A DNA stretch of 64,000 nucleotides from Hymenopellis radicata. Lineage: Eukaryota; Basidiomycota; Agaricomycetes; Agaricales; Physalacriaceae. Below are positions 20,967 to 33,045 of the stretch, one piece after another (the stretch's first letter is position 1; every line of letters starts with the position of its first letter). The notes beneath the pieces were generated by a model. That model searched no databases. It was not told the origin of the DNA and saw only the letters and a list, made by a program, of their open reading frames with translations. A program made the translations under genes and the position numbers. The stretch is taken from the NCBI GenBank assembly GCA_015501595.1, contig JADNRX010000019.1, forward strand, positions 124,001 through 188,000. Reading direction: 5' to 3'.

Positions 20967-21395
20967 GATGAATCCTAAAGGAGACTAAAGACAATTGGCA
21001 CACGATGAAGCAGAAACTGACAGGAGCTGAGAAAGTGTCAAACGATGCAACGATACATAATGTGCCATCGACACGCTCTTTTATAGTCCTAAGTCGCGTT
21101 ACAGGAATCAATAGGAAAGAAATGCGCTTACTCATCTTTGACCTCCCTGCAGTCCTCGTGAGATCCCGTGATACTGACAATGTGGCGCGGAAAAGCTTCC
21201 GTTGAATCAACTGCTGAATATTGAATATTGAATGTCGACACTGTTGAGGTTACCCCGGCACCTGACCATTGGACCATTCTCGCCTGCTATCGGTTCTGGC
21301 GTGATTGGATTCTTGGCTTCTCTCGATATTCTCGAAAACCCAAAGGTAAATTTTCATTTCCGCATAGCAGTACAGATTTATAAAGTGCAGAGCCA
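20967..21395. other. Promoter side of the methyltransferase and 3' flank of the peroxidase gene
   Basis: About 430 bp with no gene. A TTTTATAGTCC block at about 21080, also seen upstream of the 48-kb copy (about 48932), is a candidate core promoter of the methyltransferase. Confidence 0.4.
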
Positions 21396-23246
21396 TTAAA
21401 TACTCGTTGGCGCGACAAAATCATTCTCGATACTGGAACGAAGAGCGTGAATTCTCGGGACGAGAGATCTATGAAATTCAACGTACAATGTAAACGTCGG
21501 AACAGCGGTACTCGGGCCTACACATACTGAGATTAGCTGAACCTACACATACTGGTAAAGACGCACCTGGATCAGCAGTGATAGAAGGAAAATCTTCTTC
21601 TTCGCACTACAAGAAAACAGTTAGCGCATTCCGGGATCACCAAAGCCAACACAGAAGCATACCGAGGCCTCGATATCATCGAGCGTCTTGCCTGCTGGAA
21701 GATGCGCATCTGGAATGGAAAACACAACAGGTGCAGCAATAGCCTCCGAACAATCCGTCAATTTGGACTTGTCCTGGCCTACTAGCGCAATCTTTTCCAT
21801 CGCCTTTTTGAATCGCGGTGCGATCTGTTCGGGGTGTTCTATCGTTGTAGCAGTCAGTGGTGTTTTCAAGTGTGCACTTCAAGAGAACAAGTACTTATAA
21901 ATGATTGCCATCGACAAGATGTTCGTGGGTCCCTATGAAGCACTGAGTCTAGGAAAAGAGATTTGAGCGAGGTGCGAACGTACCGGGCAAGCCGATGATC
22001 AGACATCAAGCGGAATTCGCCATCAAGAGGCGACATTGCTTCTCCTGCATGCTCACCATCACCCGGCCATGCAGTGCCATTCAGAAGAGTCTAACACAAC
22101 TGTTAACCAAGATCGTAGCAAGTGATAACTGGAAAACCGACCTCGACATAAAATTGCGCATCGAATGTTCCTGGGGTCGAATCCATCGGTGTGAAAGGGA
22201 TGGTCTATCCGGTACGTTAGCGCAGTCGGCATGTAACTCGCATGCGTGCACTTACAGGATCCACGTTCTCTTGGAACGCGACACTATGACTCGCGAGAAG
22301 ATCTACGAGTTCATTGGGGCTGAACCCCGCGTCTTTGAATCGAGCAAGCAACTCATCAACAGGAGCGCTCGCACTGGGGAGAAGACTCTCTGGGGCAGCA
22401 GCTACAGCTTTCGGACGACCGGCGAAGAATTCCAGACGCGGGCCGCCAGGACAGATTGTCAATGCCACCGCATTGGCGAACTGAATACTACATAAGCGCC
22501 ATATGTGAGTGAACATGATGGTAGGTATTGCGTGAAAGAACTAACATGTCACCGTAGGAAACGCCAGTTAGGTCGGCGTAGATTCGTTCGATGCCCGCGA
22601 TAGTCTGTAGACCATTGTTGTCAGCGTAGCCCAATTCCGGAGAGGCAAAGGTCATTATGGACCCGTCTTTCAGGCTGATTAGAGGGTGTCATACGCTGTA
22701 CAAAGCGACGATACCTGCGCCACCTCCGCTATAGAGTTGTCAGATTTCGAAAAGCGTTCATTGTGGTGTGCGCACGTACCCCCATTTACCCTGTTCAGTC
22801 AAGGCTGGTGAATATCCAATGGCATCATGGAATGCTAGCTACTTGGGATTAAGTATGACGATGGTACCAATGAATAGAGTATTACTTACCCTGATGGCAT
22901 CCGAGGCGACTTCGTCTGAGGATTTATCTGTCAAGCTTCATAATTTTAACTTGTAGATTTCTGCACATACCGCATACGTTGTTGAACCTGGAATAACATA
23001 AGCACACGCTAGCAAGGAAAAGTGAATACTTACAAGCCATGTCTGAGCTCGTCGTATAGACTGTACCAGATACAGCACTGAAAAGTAATGAGTGGGGTGA
23101 CGTGAAGCGAATAATGTAACACGACTGACTTTATTATCAGAAACGACAGTTCCATCGTCACAAGTTTGATCGCGAGGAGCGACGAGGGCCGAAAAGACTG
23201 GAGATGAGAAGAGTGAGAGTACGAAAAGGATTGAAAGGAAAGCCAT
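21396..23246 (-). CDS. Secreted class II (fungal) haem peroxidase, AA2 family
   Basis: A signal peptide ([20 protein letters not shown]) precedes [20 protein letters not shown]. Distal haem side: [14 protein letters not shown], with the Arg and His of RxxxH. Then [28 protein letters not shown] and [20 protein letters not shown]. Proximal side: [15 protein letters not shown], with the His, followed by [15 protein letters not shown]. The C-terminus has ADPG and a Pro/Thr-rich tail. Eight cysteines are present, as in lignin and versatile peroxidases. Position -5 from the proximal His is Asp, so the surface catalytic Trp of lignin peroxidase is absent. Acidic residues occupy the three Mn2+-site positions, but as Glu, Asp, Glu. 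More than ten short introns. The last exon is uncertain: the stop is at 21396, or at 21478 if the last intron is retained. It probably acts outside the cell on phenols or Mn2+. Confidence 0.85.
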
Positions 23247-23942
23247 GGCAGCTCTTAGAGCATAGGAAGTTGATGAACGCGTTTAAGTACAAACTGCATT
23301 GAAGCGAGTCTCGCGTCGAAGGTAGTTGGAGCCTGGGAAGACAGTGGACCAATAGCTCTTTGGAGATTTGCTTTTCTGATGTTAGCTGTAGCATGAGGCG
23401 AACGCGGTCATCGGAAAATGGTCTAAATTAGAGCACGCATCGTCAGACGTTTCCAGTCTAAGATTCAGGCGCAGCATATTTTGACTATAGGCGTCGACAT
23501 TGGTGCAAGACATTCATTAGAATCATCTAGGGGAGGAGCAGGTCTGGAGCAGGTAACGGAGGGATGTTAGCGTCTATTCGAACGCAACATGTCATGACAC
23601 GACAATCGGGCCAGAACCTTCGTTGCAGAACAGTGTGAGGTCGCTCCGGGTTGCGGGGATAGACGCACCATACTTTCTCGATAGCCCAGTGAACTGAGGT
23701 CTCCTATGCGATATGGATACAATCATACGCGCCTGACCTTGGCTCGTGTCTGGTAATGTGGTAAGAGACCTCCTGAGTCACCATGTGCATTTGAAGAAAG
23801 AACGGAGTAGCAACTTGGATGGAAGCAGCGGCTTTCCCAGAACGTTGGTAAACGCCACCCAAGAGACTGGTAGGAGCGTTGAACGTGTAGACGGAATAGT
23901 GTACAGATTGTGCAAGTAATATGATTGATATATCGAATCGTG
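23247..23942. other. Peroxidase promoter and COX16 3' flank
   Basis: Nearly 700 bp with no supported gene. Open frames at 23704-24064 overlap COX16 in other frames and show no family signal. Confidence 0.4.
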
Positions 23943-24373
23943 TCATGGCTTTGATTTGTCGCTGTCGGACGTCGACGGCGGCTCTGTCGGCGGTACACCC
24001 CATTCTGGCAGCCCTTTCGGTCGCTGTATACGCTTCGGCTCCCACTCGCCATCCGATTCTGCACTGAGGCGCTGTTTCACGGTAAGTGAAGCGAGACGCG
24101 CAAGCGCCGGAACACAGAAACTCACATAATATTCCTCCCTGATGTCAAACTTTTTCCTGTTCTTCCTATCCAAGCCCATCTCCTGTTCCTTCGTAACCTG
24201 GGAATAGCGAATTCCAAAAAGGACTATTAAACTTGGGAAGGAACACTGACTGCCTTGAGTTTCTGATCTTGCAGGTCGTAGCGTGTTTGCGTAAATGGCG
24301 TCAGTGCGAAGGACGCACCGACCATGAGTAGACAGAACGGAATTCCAAAGATTAAAGGATTTTTGCGAATCAT
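23943..24373 (-). CDS. COX16: Cytochrome c oxidase assembly protein Cox16
   Basis: A small inner-membrane factor for assembly of respiratory complex IV. It reads MIRKNPLIFGIPFCLLMVGA (one membrane helix), then SFALTPFTQTRYDLQDQKLK, an intron (donor gtcagt), VTKEQEMGLDRKNRKKFDIR, a second intron, then RLSAESDGEWEPKRI and PKGLPEWGVPPTEPPS to a TGA. The first in-frame ATG is immediately before IRKNP. The frame is open upstream (PSKLNK...) without a Met, so any longer N-terminus would need an upstream exon. About 110 residues, within the family range. Confidence 0.85.
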
Positions 24374-24575
24374 TTTGTTTAGTTTCGAGGGGGCTTGTTG
24401 TACGGTTTGCGTTGGAAGACCGCCATCCTTGAATGGTATGGTGGTGGTCGGGAGTGAGTCGCGTCTGGGCCCGGGGTGACATCACCGAATCGATTCAACA
24501 ACGAGGTCTATAATTCATCAAGAAAGTAGGAGTACACGGGTCTTCTCGTAGTAGTACAATGCAGTTATTCAACAT

Positions 24576-27106
24576 TCAATTTCCAGTCATCTTGCCAAAC
24601 TCCTGCGTGAAATCATCCATCGCATCAAGCGTGCTGATAAAGTGCTTGAACGAAAGTTTCTCTCCACGACCAAGTGCCAAGCTCTGCGCAGTTCTAGCAG
24701 CGTTCTTAATCTGTCGGCCATTCACGTCCCTCTTGGCCAGCTGTTCGATCTCCGCTGCAGAGATGACATCCGTCGCGCCCACTTTCGCGATGAATGCAGC
24801 CCATACTTGACGACGCGATTCCACAGGGAGCTCGGGAAGTGCAGCGCGACGTGGATACGAGACAAGAACGCCTCATCAAAGGCCTTGACACGATTTGTCG
24901 TGAGGAACAGGATGCCACGGTAGTACTCAACGTGACGAAGGCTATGGTGGAGGGTCAAACATGGGAATATCAGAAAAGTGGCAAGGCTTACAAGACGGCG
25001 ACCATCGCGTTTCGGACGAGATCATGAAGCGAGCGCTGTTCGAGGAAAACGTCCGCCTCATCGATCAGGACGATAGCCTTCCAAGTAGTCGCCACCTCGA
25101 AGACGCGTTCGAGTGCCAGATCCAAGCTGGTAGCATCCGTTCCTAGGTCACCAGCACCAACAAGATATAGAGGCCGCTTGACGTGTTCACTCGTCGCTTC
25201 AGCAGAGAATGTTTTGCCTGTGCAAAATTGAGACACAAGGCCTCCAAGAAGGAAAGAGTACTAACCGACACCTGGGGGACCGAACAGATTGATGACCAGT
25301 CCATGTCCCTTGCCTTTGATAAAGTCATCAAATCCGAGCTCACGATGATGAGCCTCCACCAGAGATTGCAAAAGGTCCTTGCGATCAGTCGGGAGCACCA
25401 AGTTGGTAAACGCGTCGTTGTTCCAGTCGACCTCCGTGATCTTCTCGACGTCGAATTCCACTATAACGCAAAAACATCAGCACGCCAGGTTCTAAAAAAG
25501 AGTCGAGACCACGCACGCCATAACTTGTCGGAAAGACTGAAACCGTGCACGACTGTAGGCGTCATGAGGAGCTCTTCCTCCGATAACTCCACGTCCTCCG
25601 CGACGTCGTTGTCCGTCGCGTGAGATTGCACCAATACACCTGTTCATGGGGCGCGAAGTTAGGATACACACTCGACAGATCAATCGAGCAACCAACCGTT
25701 AGCATACCCATCTTGGGGCGGAGTGGGCACCTGCGTTTGAATGATATTGCCCCACTCATCTACCGCAGGCTCCTGGGTCTCAGTATCTGTGGGAGCGGCT
25801 GCGACCGGGTACTTGTAGTTTGGGTTGAACCGACGGAAGGATGCGCGGTCGACCATGATTCTTCCCTTAACCTGCGGAACCAGTTTAGTGCAGTCTGGGC
25901 GGATAATGGGGGAACATACATTGTGGCGCAACAAGCGACTGTGATCGCCACCACACTTGAGCGCGGCAATGCCATTGAACTGCTTATGATGCACGCCGTT
26001 CAGCCCAACCCACTTCTTACCCCGTTCCTTGATCGCGTCGCGCAACTTGGGCGCATCACGGTGGAAACGAATGGGGTACGCGTCCAAGGCTTCTATCTTC
26101 GCCGTACCCTTGAAGAACTTGATCAGAATCTGCGTAGTCACCTTCGCCACCCCGACACTCTGAGTCACGGGCCTATCAACGAGGTCCATGCTGATGCAGT
26201 TGAGCTGGTAGCATCGTTTTCCGTCGACGGCGGTTTGCGCGACCGATTCGAGTTTGAAGAGGCGCGGAGCTCCGGTGATGGCACAGTGCGTCACGATGAG
26301 CGATCGAGGAACGAGGATGGCGTAGAGGAGGTCGTAAGTAATCTCGCCATGTGACTTGAGACGGTTGATGGTGCGGATGGTGTTGGCGTAGTCGGTATTG
26401 AGAGTGTTGAGGAGCAAGGAGACAGAGGAGTGGACGTAGGCGTCAAGAGAGTCCTTTACTTGTTTCTTGGCGGCAAGTCCATCTCGATACTCGGCAAATT
26501 CGTCTAGGAAGGTAAGGAACGTCTCCGGCTCGAGCTGAGGAGGTGTGAGTTAAAGTGATTTGGCATAGTTGTACTGTATACCTCAAGTGGGTCAGAATTC
26601 CAGGAGATTCCGGGCCAGGATTGAATCACATCCTTGCAAGCCTTGAGAATGTACTCGCTCTTGATGACGATCTTGAAAGTGGGCTCGAGGTTCTCTTGGC
26701 GCGGAATCTTGCGGACAATACTGTCGACATGTAAATGAGACATTCGTCCTTTTCAACGAGCGACATTTGGAACTTACACGAAACTGAAGTCCTTCCATGG
26801 GTCGTTGTCGCCAGACTTGAGAAGGGGAACGGACTCGACGGTCACTTTGGCGCTGGTGTTCTGAATTGTGAGTTTAGCGCGCGTCGAAATAGATTGACGG
26901 TGGAGTGAGAAACGTACTCGGTACTTCCAACCCTTGTACCAACGGCTGTAGTAGTTGTCGACGCGCTTGATCTTCAAGGAAGGCGGACTCAAGGTCTCTT
27001 CCTTAACGATCGTTGAGGCCTTGGACTCGATATCGAGATCGACCTGAGCAGTCGAGGAAGAACTCTCCCCAGAGGACTTCATGATGGAAGAGAAACGGCG
27101 ATGCAT
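24576..27106 (-). CDS. Large AAA+ ATPase with DUF7025-like N-terminal region
   Basis: The N-terminal half has MHRRFSSIMKSSGESSSS, LKIKRVDNYYSRWYKGWKYR, then GEITYDLLYAILVPRSLIV and ALDAYPIRFHRDAPKLRDAI, matching the domain that precedes the ATPase in this fungal family. The ATPase core follows: VINLFGPPGVGKTFSAEATS (Walker A), AIVLIDEADVFLEQR (Walker B), GILFLTTNRVKAFDEAFLSR (sensor 1, arginine finger region) and a C-terminal lid with ARTAQSLALGRGEKLSF. At least seven introns. Its substrate is unknown; such proteins are common and multi-copy in mushrooms. No break was seen, but exon borders in the middle are approximate. Confidence 0.8.
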
Positions 27107-28198
27107 TGTTGTAGGAGATGTGGGTTGAGAACTTTCAACGCCTTTATATAACTTCCCTGGAGATGCTGTGACTGGACAAGAGTCAAGTGGGGCTGTGTGC
27201 TTCCGCAGATAACTATCATTATGTGAGGGTTTAACGCCCTCCTCTATGTCGTTGTTCGATCAGAATAGGTCGGGCTGGATGAGGGCATTTGATATTTAGG
27301 AAGCCAACAAAGCGAGACATGGGGTGACACTTACCAAGTATGACTGTACTAGGGTGCTTGATATCGGTGCCGGTAGTGGTAATGGACGCCCAAAACGGAG
27401 CAGACAAGCGCGCGCGAAAGGTTAAGTATTGGGGTTCTTGGACACCGAAAGGGTTAATGAAACCAACACGTTACAGGCCGTTCCCTTGACGTGGAGATAA
27501 AGGAAAACCTAGTCACTTTCCGGCGGTGGGCTTTTGCCTGTGCGGCGAACTTGGAAAGGCCATCATAAGGATCATAGATCATGATATGACTGCGTTTGAC
27601 ATAAATCTCAAGCACCTAGGAACAGAATTACAGTGGTGTTCTCAGTGCATGTCTGATTAGGTAGAGGAAATAATAGACTCCATATCATTCTACTACCTAC
27701 GTTCAATCTGAAAACTGACTTGAGGTGTATTAATGCTGAGTGCTATAATTGAAGTTCGTGGCGTCAAATTCAATCTCTTGTTCAACAGTACCTTGACTCA
27801 CCAAACTGGACATCCAGCCGTTATGTCCACTGAATGCCTACTTACATTGTACAAGTGAGAGACCAGGCTCCGAGCAGGTCGCATGATGGTGGCGATGCAC
27901 AAGACAACGTGTAGATGTCCGCTTGCATTTTACGGCATATGCCTAGTACTCAGACCGCGTAAATTGTTGGGCAAGAAGTCAGAAGAGAGACTTTTGTTGT
28001 CGAAGTCAAGTTGAAGTCGAAAGGAAGTAATAATCTGTAAGCAAGGCACCTGTTTGCGCGTGTTGACATTCACGCGTTGTACACTTCGCTCCAAGTCGTT
28101 CAGGACGCCCCTCAGCAGTACGCCCGGCGACGTCGAGCGCCTAAGAGACAATACACAGAACGGTGGCGTCTGCAGGATCCGTGTCTTGATCAACAACG
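27107..28198. other. Divergent intergenic region between the AAA+ ATPase and the APSES factor
   Basis: About 1.1 kb without supported coding sequence. It is the shared upstream region of two divergent genes. A minus-strand open frame at 27930-28196 has no motif. Confidence 0.4.
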
Positions 28199-30648
28199 AT
28201 GCCGGAAACGCAGATATTTAAGGTGAGAATTTCGCCCCCATTTTTCAGCTATTTTCTCACTGTGTGCCCCGTCTGGCAGGCTACGTACAGTGGCATTCCC
28301 GTGTACGAGATGTATGTGGCCCGTTTACACGATTTTACGCGGATTTTCTGGCCTGATACACGTCCAGGATGTGCAAGAGCGTTGCCGTCATGAGGAGACG
28401 CTCCGACTCGTGGCTGAACGCTACTCAGATCCTCAAAGTCGCTGGATTTGACAAGCCGCAGAGAACTCGTGTTTTGGAGCGCGAGGTGCAAAAGGGAGAG
28501 CACGAAAAAGTTCAAGGCGGCTATGGGAAGTACCAAGGCAAGTCGTCCTTCTGCTGTTTGTCGACGCGGCTCACAGCGACGGCGATAACAGGCACATGGA
28601 TCCCGTTAGAACGCGGTCTAGCGCTTGCTAAGCAGTACAACTGCGAGCATCTCCTCAAACCTATCATCGAGTTCCAGCCTAGCACCAAGAGCCCCCCATT
28701 AGCTCCGAAACATCTCATAAGCACCAACGCGGGCTCCCGCGCATCGCGCCGTGGCGGCGCGCCTGACTCGTCTTCGGCAGTCAATACGCGCTCATCTCGC
28801 AGACAGGTCCCTGAAGCAGTCGCTGAATCAGATCGTGAAACGCTTTCCGTGCGTGGCTCGGAAGATGGTTCCATGACGCCCTCCCCCTCCGAGGCCTCCT
28901 CCAGCTCGCGTACCCCTTCACCAATTGGCAGCCCAGAACCTGTGTATGGACGTAACGGTGCTGTCGCCAATCGTTCTACTAACAAACAGCGTTCCAGGTA
29001 TAGAGCCCCAGACGACCAGTACGATGACATGTCAGATACAGAAGTCAATGGCAAGAACGACGCGCGTGCTTATGGCGATCAGATTCTTGAATATTTCATT
29101 TCCGATACGAACCAGGTTCCCCAAGTCCTCATAAATCCCCCTCCCGACTTTGACCCTAACATGGCCATCGATGACGACGGACACACCGCGCTTCACTGGG
29201 CGTGCGCTATGGGCCGCATTCGCATCATCAAGCTCCTTCTCACGGCCGGCGCAGACATCTTCAAGGTCAATAAATCGGGCCAGACTGCGCTCATGCGGAG
29301 TGTCATGTTCGCAAACAATTACGACGTTCGCAAATTCCCAGAGCTTTACGAGCTTCTACATCGGTCCACGCTCAATATCGACAACTACAATCGTACTGTC
29401 TTCCATCACGTCGTCGATGTCGCAATGTCTAAAGGCAAAACACATGCTGCGCGGTATTACATGGAAATCATCTTGACGCGACTTGCGGACTATCCAAAGG
29501 AACTGGCTGATGTTATCAACTTCCAGGACGAAGACGGAGAGACCGCCCTCACTATGGCCGCCAGATGTAGAAGTAAACGGCTTGTCAAAATCCTCATAGA
29601 TCACGGCGCAGATCCCAAGGTTGTCAACCACGACGGCAAAAGCACTGAGGATTACATTCTGGAGGATGAACGTTTCCGCTCATCTCCCGGCCCGCCGTCG
29701 CGCGCCGCCACCATGTCTTTCAGAAATACCCAGGCTGCCTACCCTCCCCTGCACGCCCAAGCAGATTATTCCTTTGGTCCATCTCACGGTGATCGACCGC
29801 CGTTACACCACTCCGTCGCGGCCCAACGTGCCAGTACGCGCTGTGTCAATGATATAACCAGTATGCTTGACAGCCTCGCCGCGTCGTTCGACCAGGAGCT
29901 GAGAGACAAGGACCGTGACACCATTCAGGCGCATGCACTTCTTGGCAACATTCAGGCTGAAATCCTTGAGAGTCAGCGGTCCGTGGGGCACCTGAAGAAC
30001 CAGGCCGAAGGGCTGGCGCATACGTCTGGTGTACTCAAGTCCAAAGAGGAAGAGCTGAGCGTAAAAATGGGCCGCCGGTACCGGTTAGGGTGGGAGAAGT
30101 GGGTGAAAGACGAGGAAGCGCGTGAGAAGGCGATAAGGGACGCAGCGCATGGGGAGTTGGCGTTGACCGCGGACACATCTGCGTCACTGGCAAGCATTGG
30201 GATGGACGGCGAGTCGGCTGCAGAGCAGGGGAAGGCCAAGGGGAAGAGGAAAGCGTCTTCTGATCCGGAGGATATCTCGGATCTGAAAGCCCTCTACGCG
30301 GATATACCCACTGATGAAGAAGGGATGCGGCAGGCATGCGATGCGTACAGGGCGCAGATCATGGAATCTCGCAAGCGGAGAAAGGTGTTGTTTGACGAGT
30401 TGGTGACGTTCCAGGCAGAGACGGGAACGAGTGGGCGCATGAGTGACTATAGGCGGTTGATTGGTGCTGGGTGTGGAGGTATACCCGCGGCTGAAGTCGA
30501 CAGCGTCTTGCCTATGCTTTTGGAAGTGAGTTTTTCCTTGACCTTCTTTCTGTGTTTAGTACTGATATGTTATCTCCTACAGACATTGGAGGCTGAAGAA
30601 CCAAGCTCGTCCTCTGTGGGCTGGAACAGTACCACTATGAGAATGTGA
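28199..30648 (+). CDS. MBP1: APSES/ankyrin transcription factor, MBF DNA-binding subunit
   Basis: The DNA-binding subunit of the MBF (G1/S) complex in the nucleus. Exon 1 gives MPETQIFK, exon 2 ATYSGIPVYEM, exon 3 MCKSVAVMRRRSDSWLNATQ with ILKVAGFDKPQRTRVLEREV and QGGYGKYQ, exon 4 GTWIPLERGLALAKQYN. Together they form the APSES winged-helix domain (residues about 5-105). A Ser/Pro-rich linker follows, then ankyrin repeats (DDDGHTALHWACAMGRIRII, DEDGETALTMAARCRS), a coiled-coil region with VKDEEAREKAIRDA, and a basic GKRKASSDPE patch. The intron at 28538-28591 has a GC donor (GCAAGT). The last intron is also a multiple of three. Paralogous Swi6 lacks DNA binding, so the intact APSES domain favours MBP1. 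Confidence 0.9.
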
Positions 30649-30911
30649 TACTGCGGACACATTGTGATTTCTTTTCGCTTTTTGTGTTGTGTTACTTACC
30701 GTTTGGCCTGTTCTTGTATTAGCACCATATTTATTTTCTGTTGGCGGTTTCAACTTATTCTTCAAATATCGACTACGCTGTCTGTGAAAGTACTAGGTGG
30801 AATTCACAATACCCGATGAACATTCCTAGGACGTGGACCCTTTATAGCTGAGCGTACAGGCTTACTATGCATGTCACTGTTATTGAAGGTAGTACACTAT
30901 GTAACGGGAGC

Positions 30912-32266
30912 CTACGCAGGTAACAAAGCTTGTACTTCCCTGCGAACACTTGCCAACAGCGCGTCCGTCCCCCTCGACGGCTTCCAACCGATAGCTTTGC
31001 TCCTGTCGGCCTGACACCTCGTGTTGGTCCCCAGAATATTTTCTAAATTATAGTCCCTAACCTCCCCAAACAGAGGATGCGTCGCCTCCTCCGGTGTAAA
31101 AGTTTGAGGCTCTGCACTTCCGATCCCCAGGTCATTTAGGACAACACCAAGAGCCTTGGAGACGTCGAGCAGCTCGTGCTCTCCATTCTCTGCAAAGTAG
31201 TAACCCGATCGGCCGTGTTGGAATTCATTATGCGATGCGAGCCCTAGGACGTGATCCAGCAGGACGACATACAAGATAGCGACTGGATTTTCGAGGGTAA
31301 GTATGTCGGCGATTGATGGCGCAATGCCATGGACGTACGATCTTGAACGTGGACGTTGTTCCACACATTCTTGCCGAGTCCGACGACTCCCGTTTGTTTG
31401 CGGGCAATACTCGCTTTAATGAGGCATGGCACCTGGATGGAGTAGACGTTTTGTATCCCGTTGTCTACCAGAACGCCCGCCGGCTCCCCGTAGACCATGC
31501 ATGGCAGGACAATGTGCGTCTTCGCGTAACCTGATCAGAGTATCGGCTTGGAACTCTGTTTTTGACTGATGATCTCACCTTGCTTGTCGGCGTCCACGAG
31601 TGCCAAGTCGACAAGTCGATGAGGAGCCGTCGGCGGGAGGCTCTCGATATGAGGGATGTCGAGGTCCGAGTAGACTTCTTCCGTTCCGTGCATACCCTTG
31701 GCAAATTCACTAAGCGTGCCTACAGACGAGTCAAAGGTCGGAAGATGCTCTAGACTGGTGCATTTTACCTGTGCCTGACTACGTACCGTTAGCGGAAGCA
31801 GACTTTCAAAAGTGAAGAAGACGTACGGTGTGTATCAAGCTCGCTGGAACGCCCGTCCGCTGGTAGTACAGTTTCATGCCATCCAATATGGCCCTCGCAG
31901 CATCTAGATCGTCGCAGTTGACCTATGATCCTTAGATATCAGCACCAATCAAGATGATGAAGTCGGACCAGTTCATACAAAGTTGAAAACCACATCGGCT
32001 TCTGCTACTTGTTCGGTGAGCAGCTTGCTGTCGGAAACGGACCCGATAACTGGTTTGATGTTCAGTGCTTTCAGGAGTTGCGCCTTCTCCGCAGAGCGAA
32101 CGAGAACGGTAATCTCGAACGTCTTGACTGAGGGATGCAACAACAACTGCGATAGGAACGTGCCGCCAATGTAGCCTGCCAGGGAATTTAAGCGCTAGTC
32201 CGATGTACAGCTGACTTGGAATTACCTGTTACGCCGGTGAGGAAGATCTTTGTCGTAGCAGTCATT
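30912..32266 (-). CDS. NAD(P)-binding Rossmann-fold oxidoreductase (NmrA/epimerase-like)
   Basis: The start reads MTATTKIFLTGVTG and, after an intron, YIGGTFLSQLLLHPSVKTFE, giving the extended-SDR nucleotide loop TGVTGYIGG. Then come VLVRSAEKAQLL, KPVIGSVSDSKLLTEQ, ADVVFNFVNCDDLDAA and YYQRTGVPASLIHTSGTG, where the Thr-Ser-Gly resembles the active-site Ser region of NmrA-like proteins. The C-terminal exon includes GYYFAENGEHELLDVSKALG and ends VRREVQALLPA. About 350 residues over six or so exons. Substrate unknown. Confidence 0.75.
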
Positions 32267-33045
32267 TCGCGATTATTTGAGGGCAGCACCGTGAAGATTC
32301 ATCCAGTTTTTGAAGGCAGACTTCCTGGCTTACTCACCTTATAGTAAGCTTTGAGTGAGTAAGCTCTTTGATCCTTGTATCGGGAAATCGAAGTTCGTAC
32401 CCGAAATAGACTTATTGGATAGACTTGGCAAGGAGATTCGAGAGGCACAAGGACACGCGTGAAGAAGACGATGTAGATATCAGCTGTAGCACGAATGGAG
32501 TCGTATTTTGAGCGCGTGAGCAGGCATCGTGACTGTAGATCACAGTAATGTTGAAATGTTTAGACGCAAGCATGTTCACCAACAGAGAGCTAGTATTCGA
32601 CACCTTTGCCGACAGACGGGGAATTGAAAAGATCAGAGTCCGAGGGGTCCTGTGGTATACCGATCCAAACGGAAAATGGACGATGCCGTGGAGTGGTCTG
32701 AGGCGGTCAAGGAGAGGCGCTCGTGTGACGCAGGTGTAACAGCAGTGCATTGAGGGTAGGGATCATTTTCCCCACGCTTACCTTTCTCCGACCGGCACGG
32801 AGTTGCTCAAGTTACGGACTCCGAGAACGCTGTCGCGTTTGTTTCATAGAGCATACTTACAGCGTTGGGCTTGAGTTTATCAATTTCTACACATATGTCT
32901 CTACTCGCAGTACTGATTCGGTTTGTGTTATGGTCAGGTTCATCCATGAGGACGAGCTATATGTAACTTCCTACGTCCACGCAAAAGGCAACGCGGGACC
33001 ACGCGTAACTGGGCGCGTCGTTTGGACGTGCTGGGACGGACGTAT
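32267..33045. other. Intergenic DNA
   Basis: About 780 bp between the oxidoreductase gene and the F-box pseudogene. No supported gene. Confidence 0.4.
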
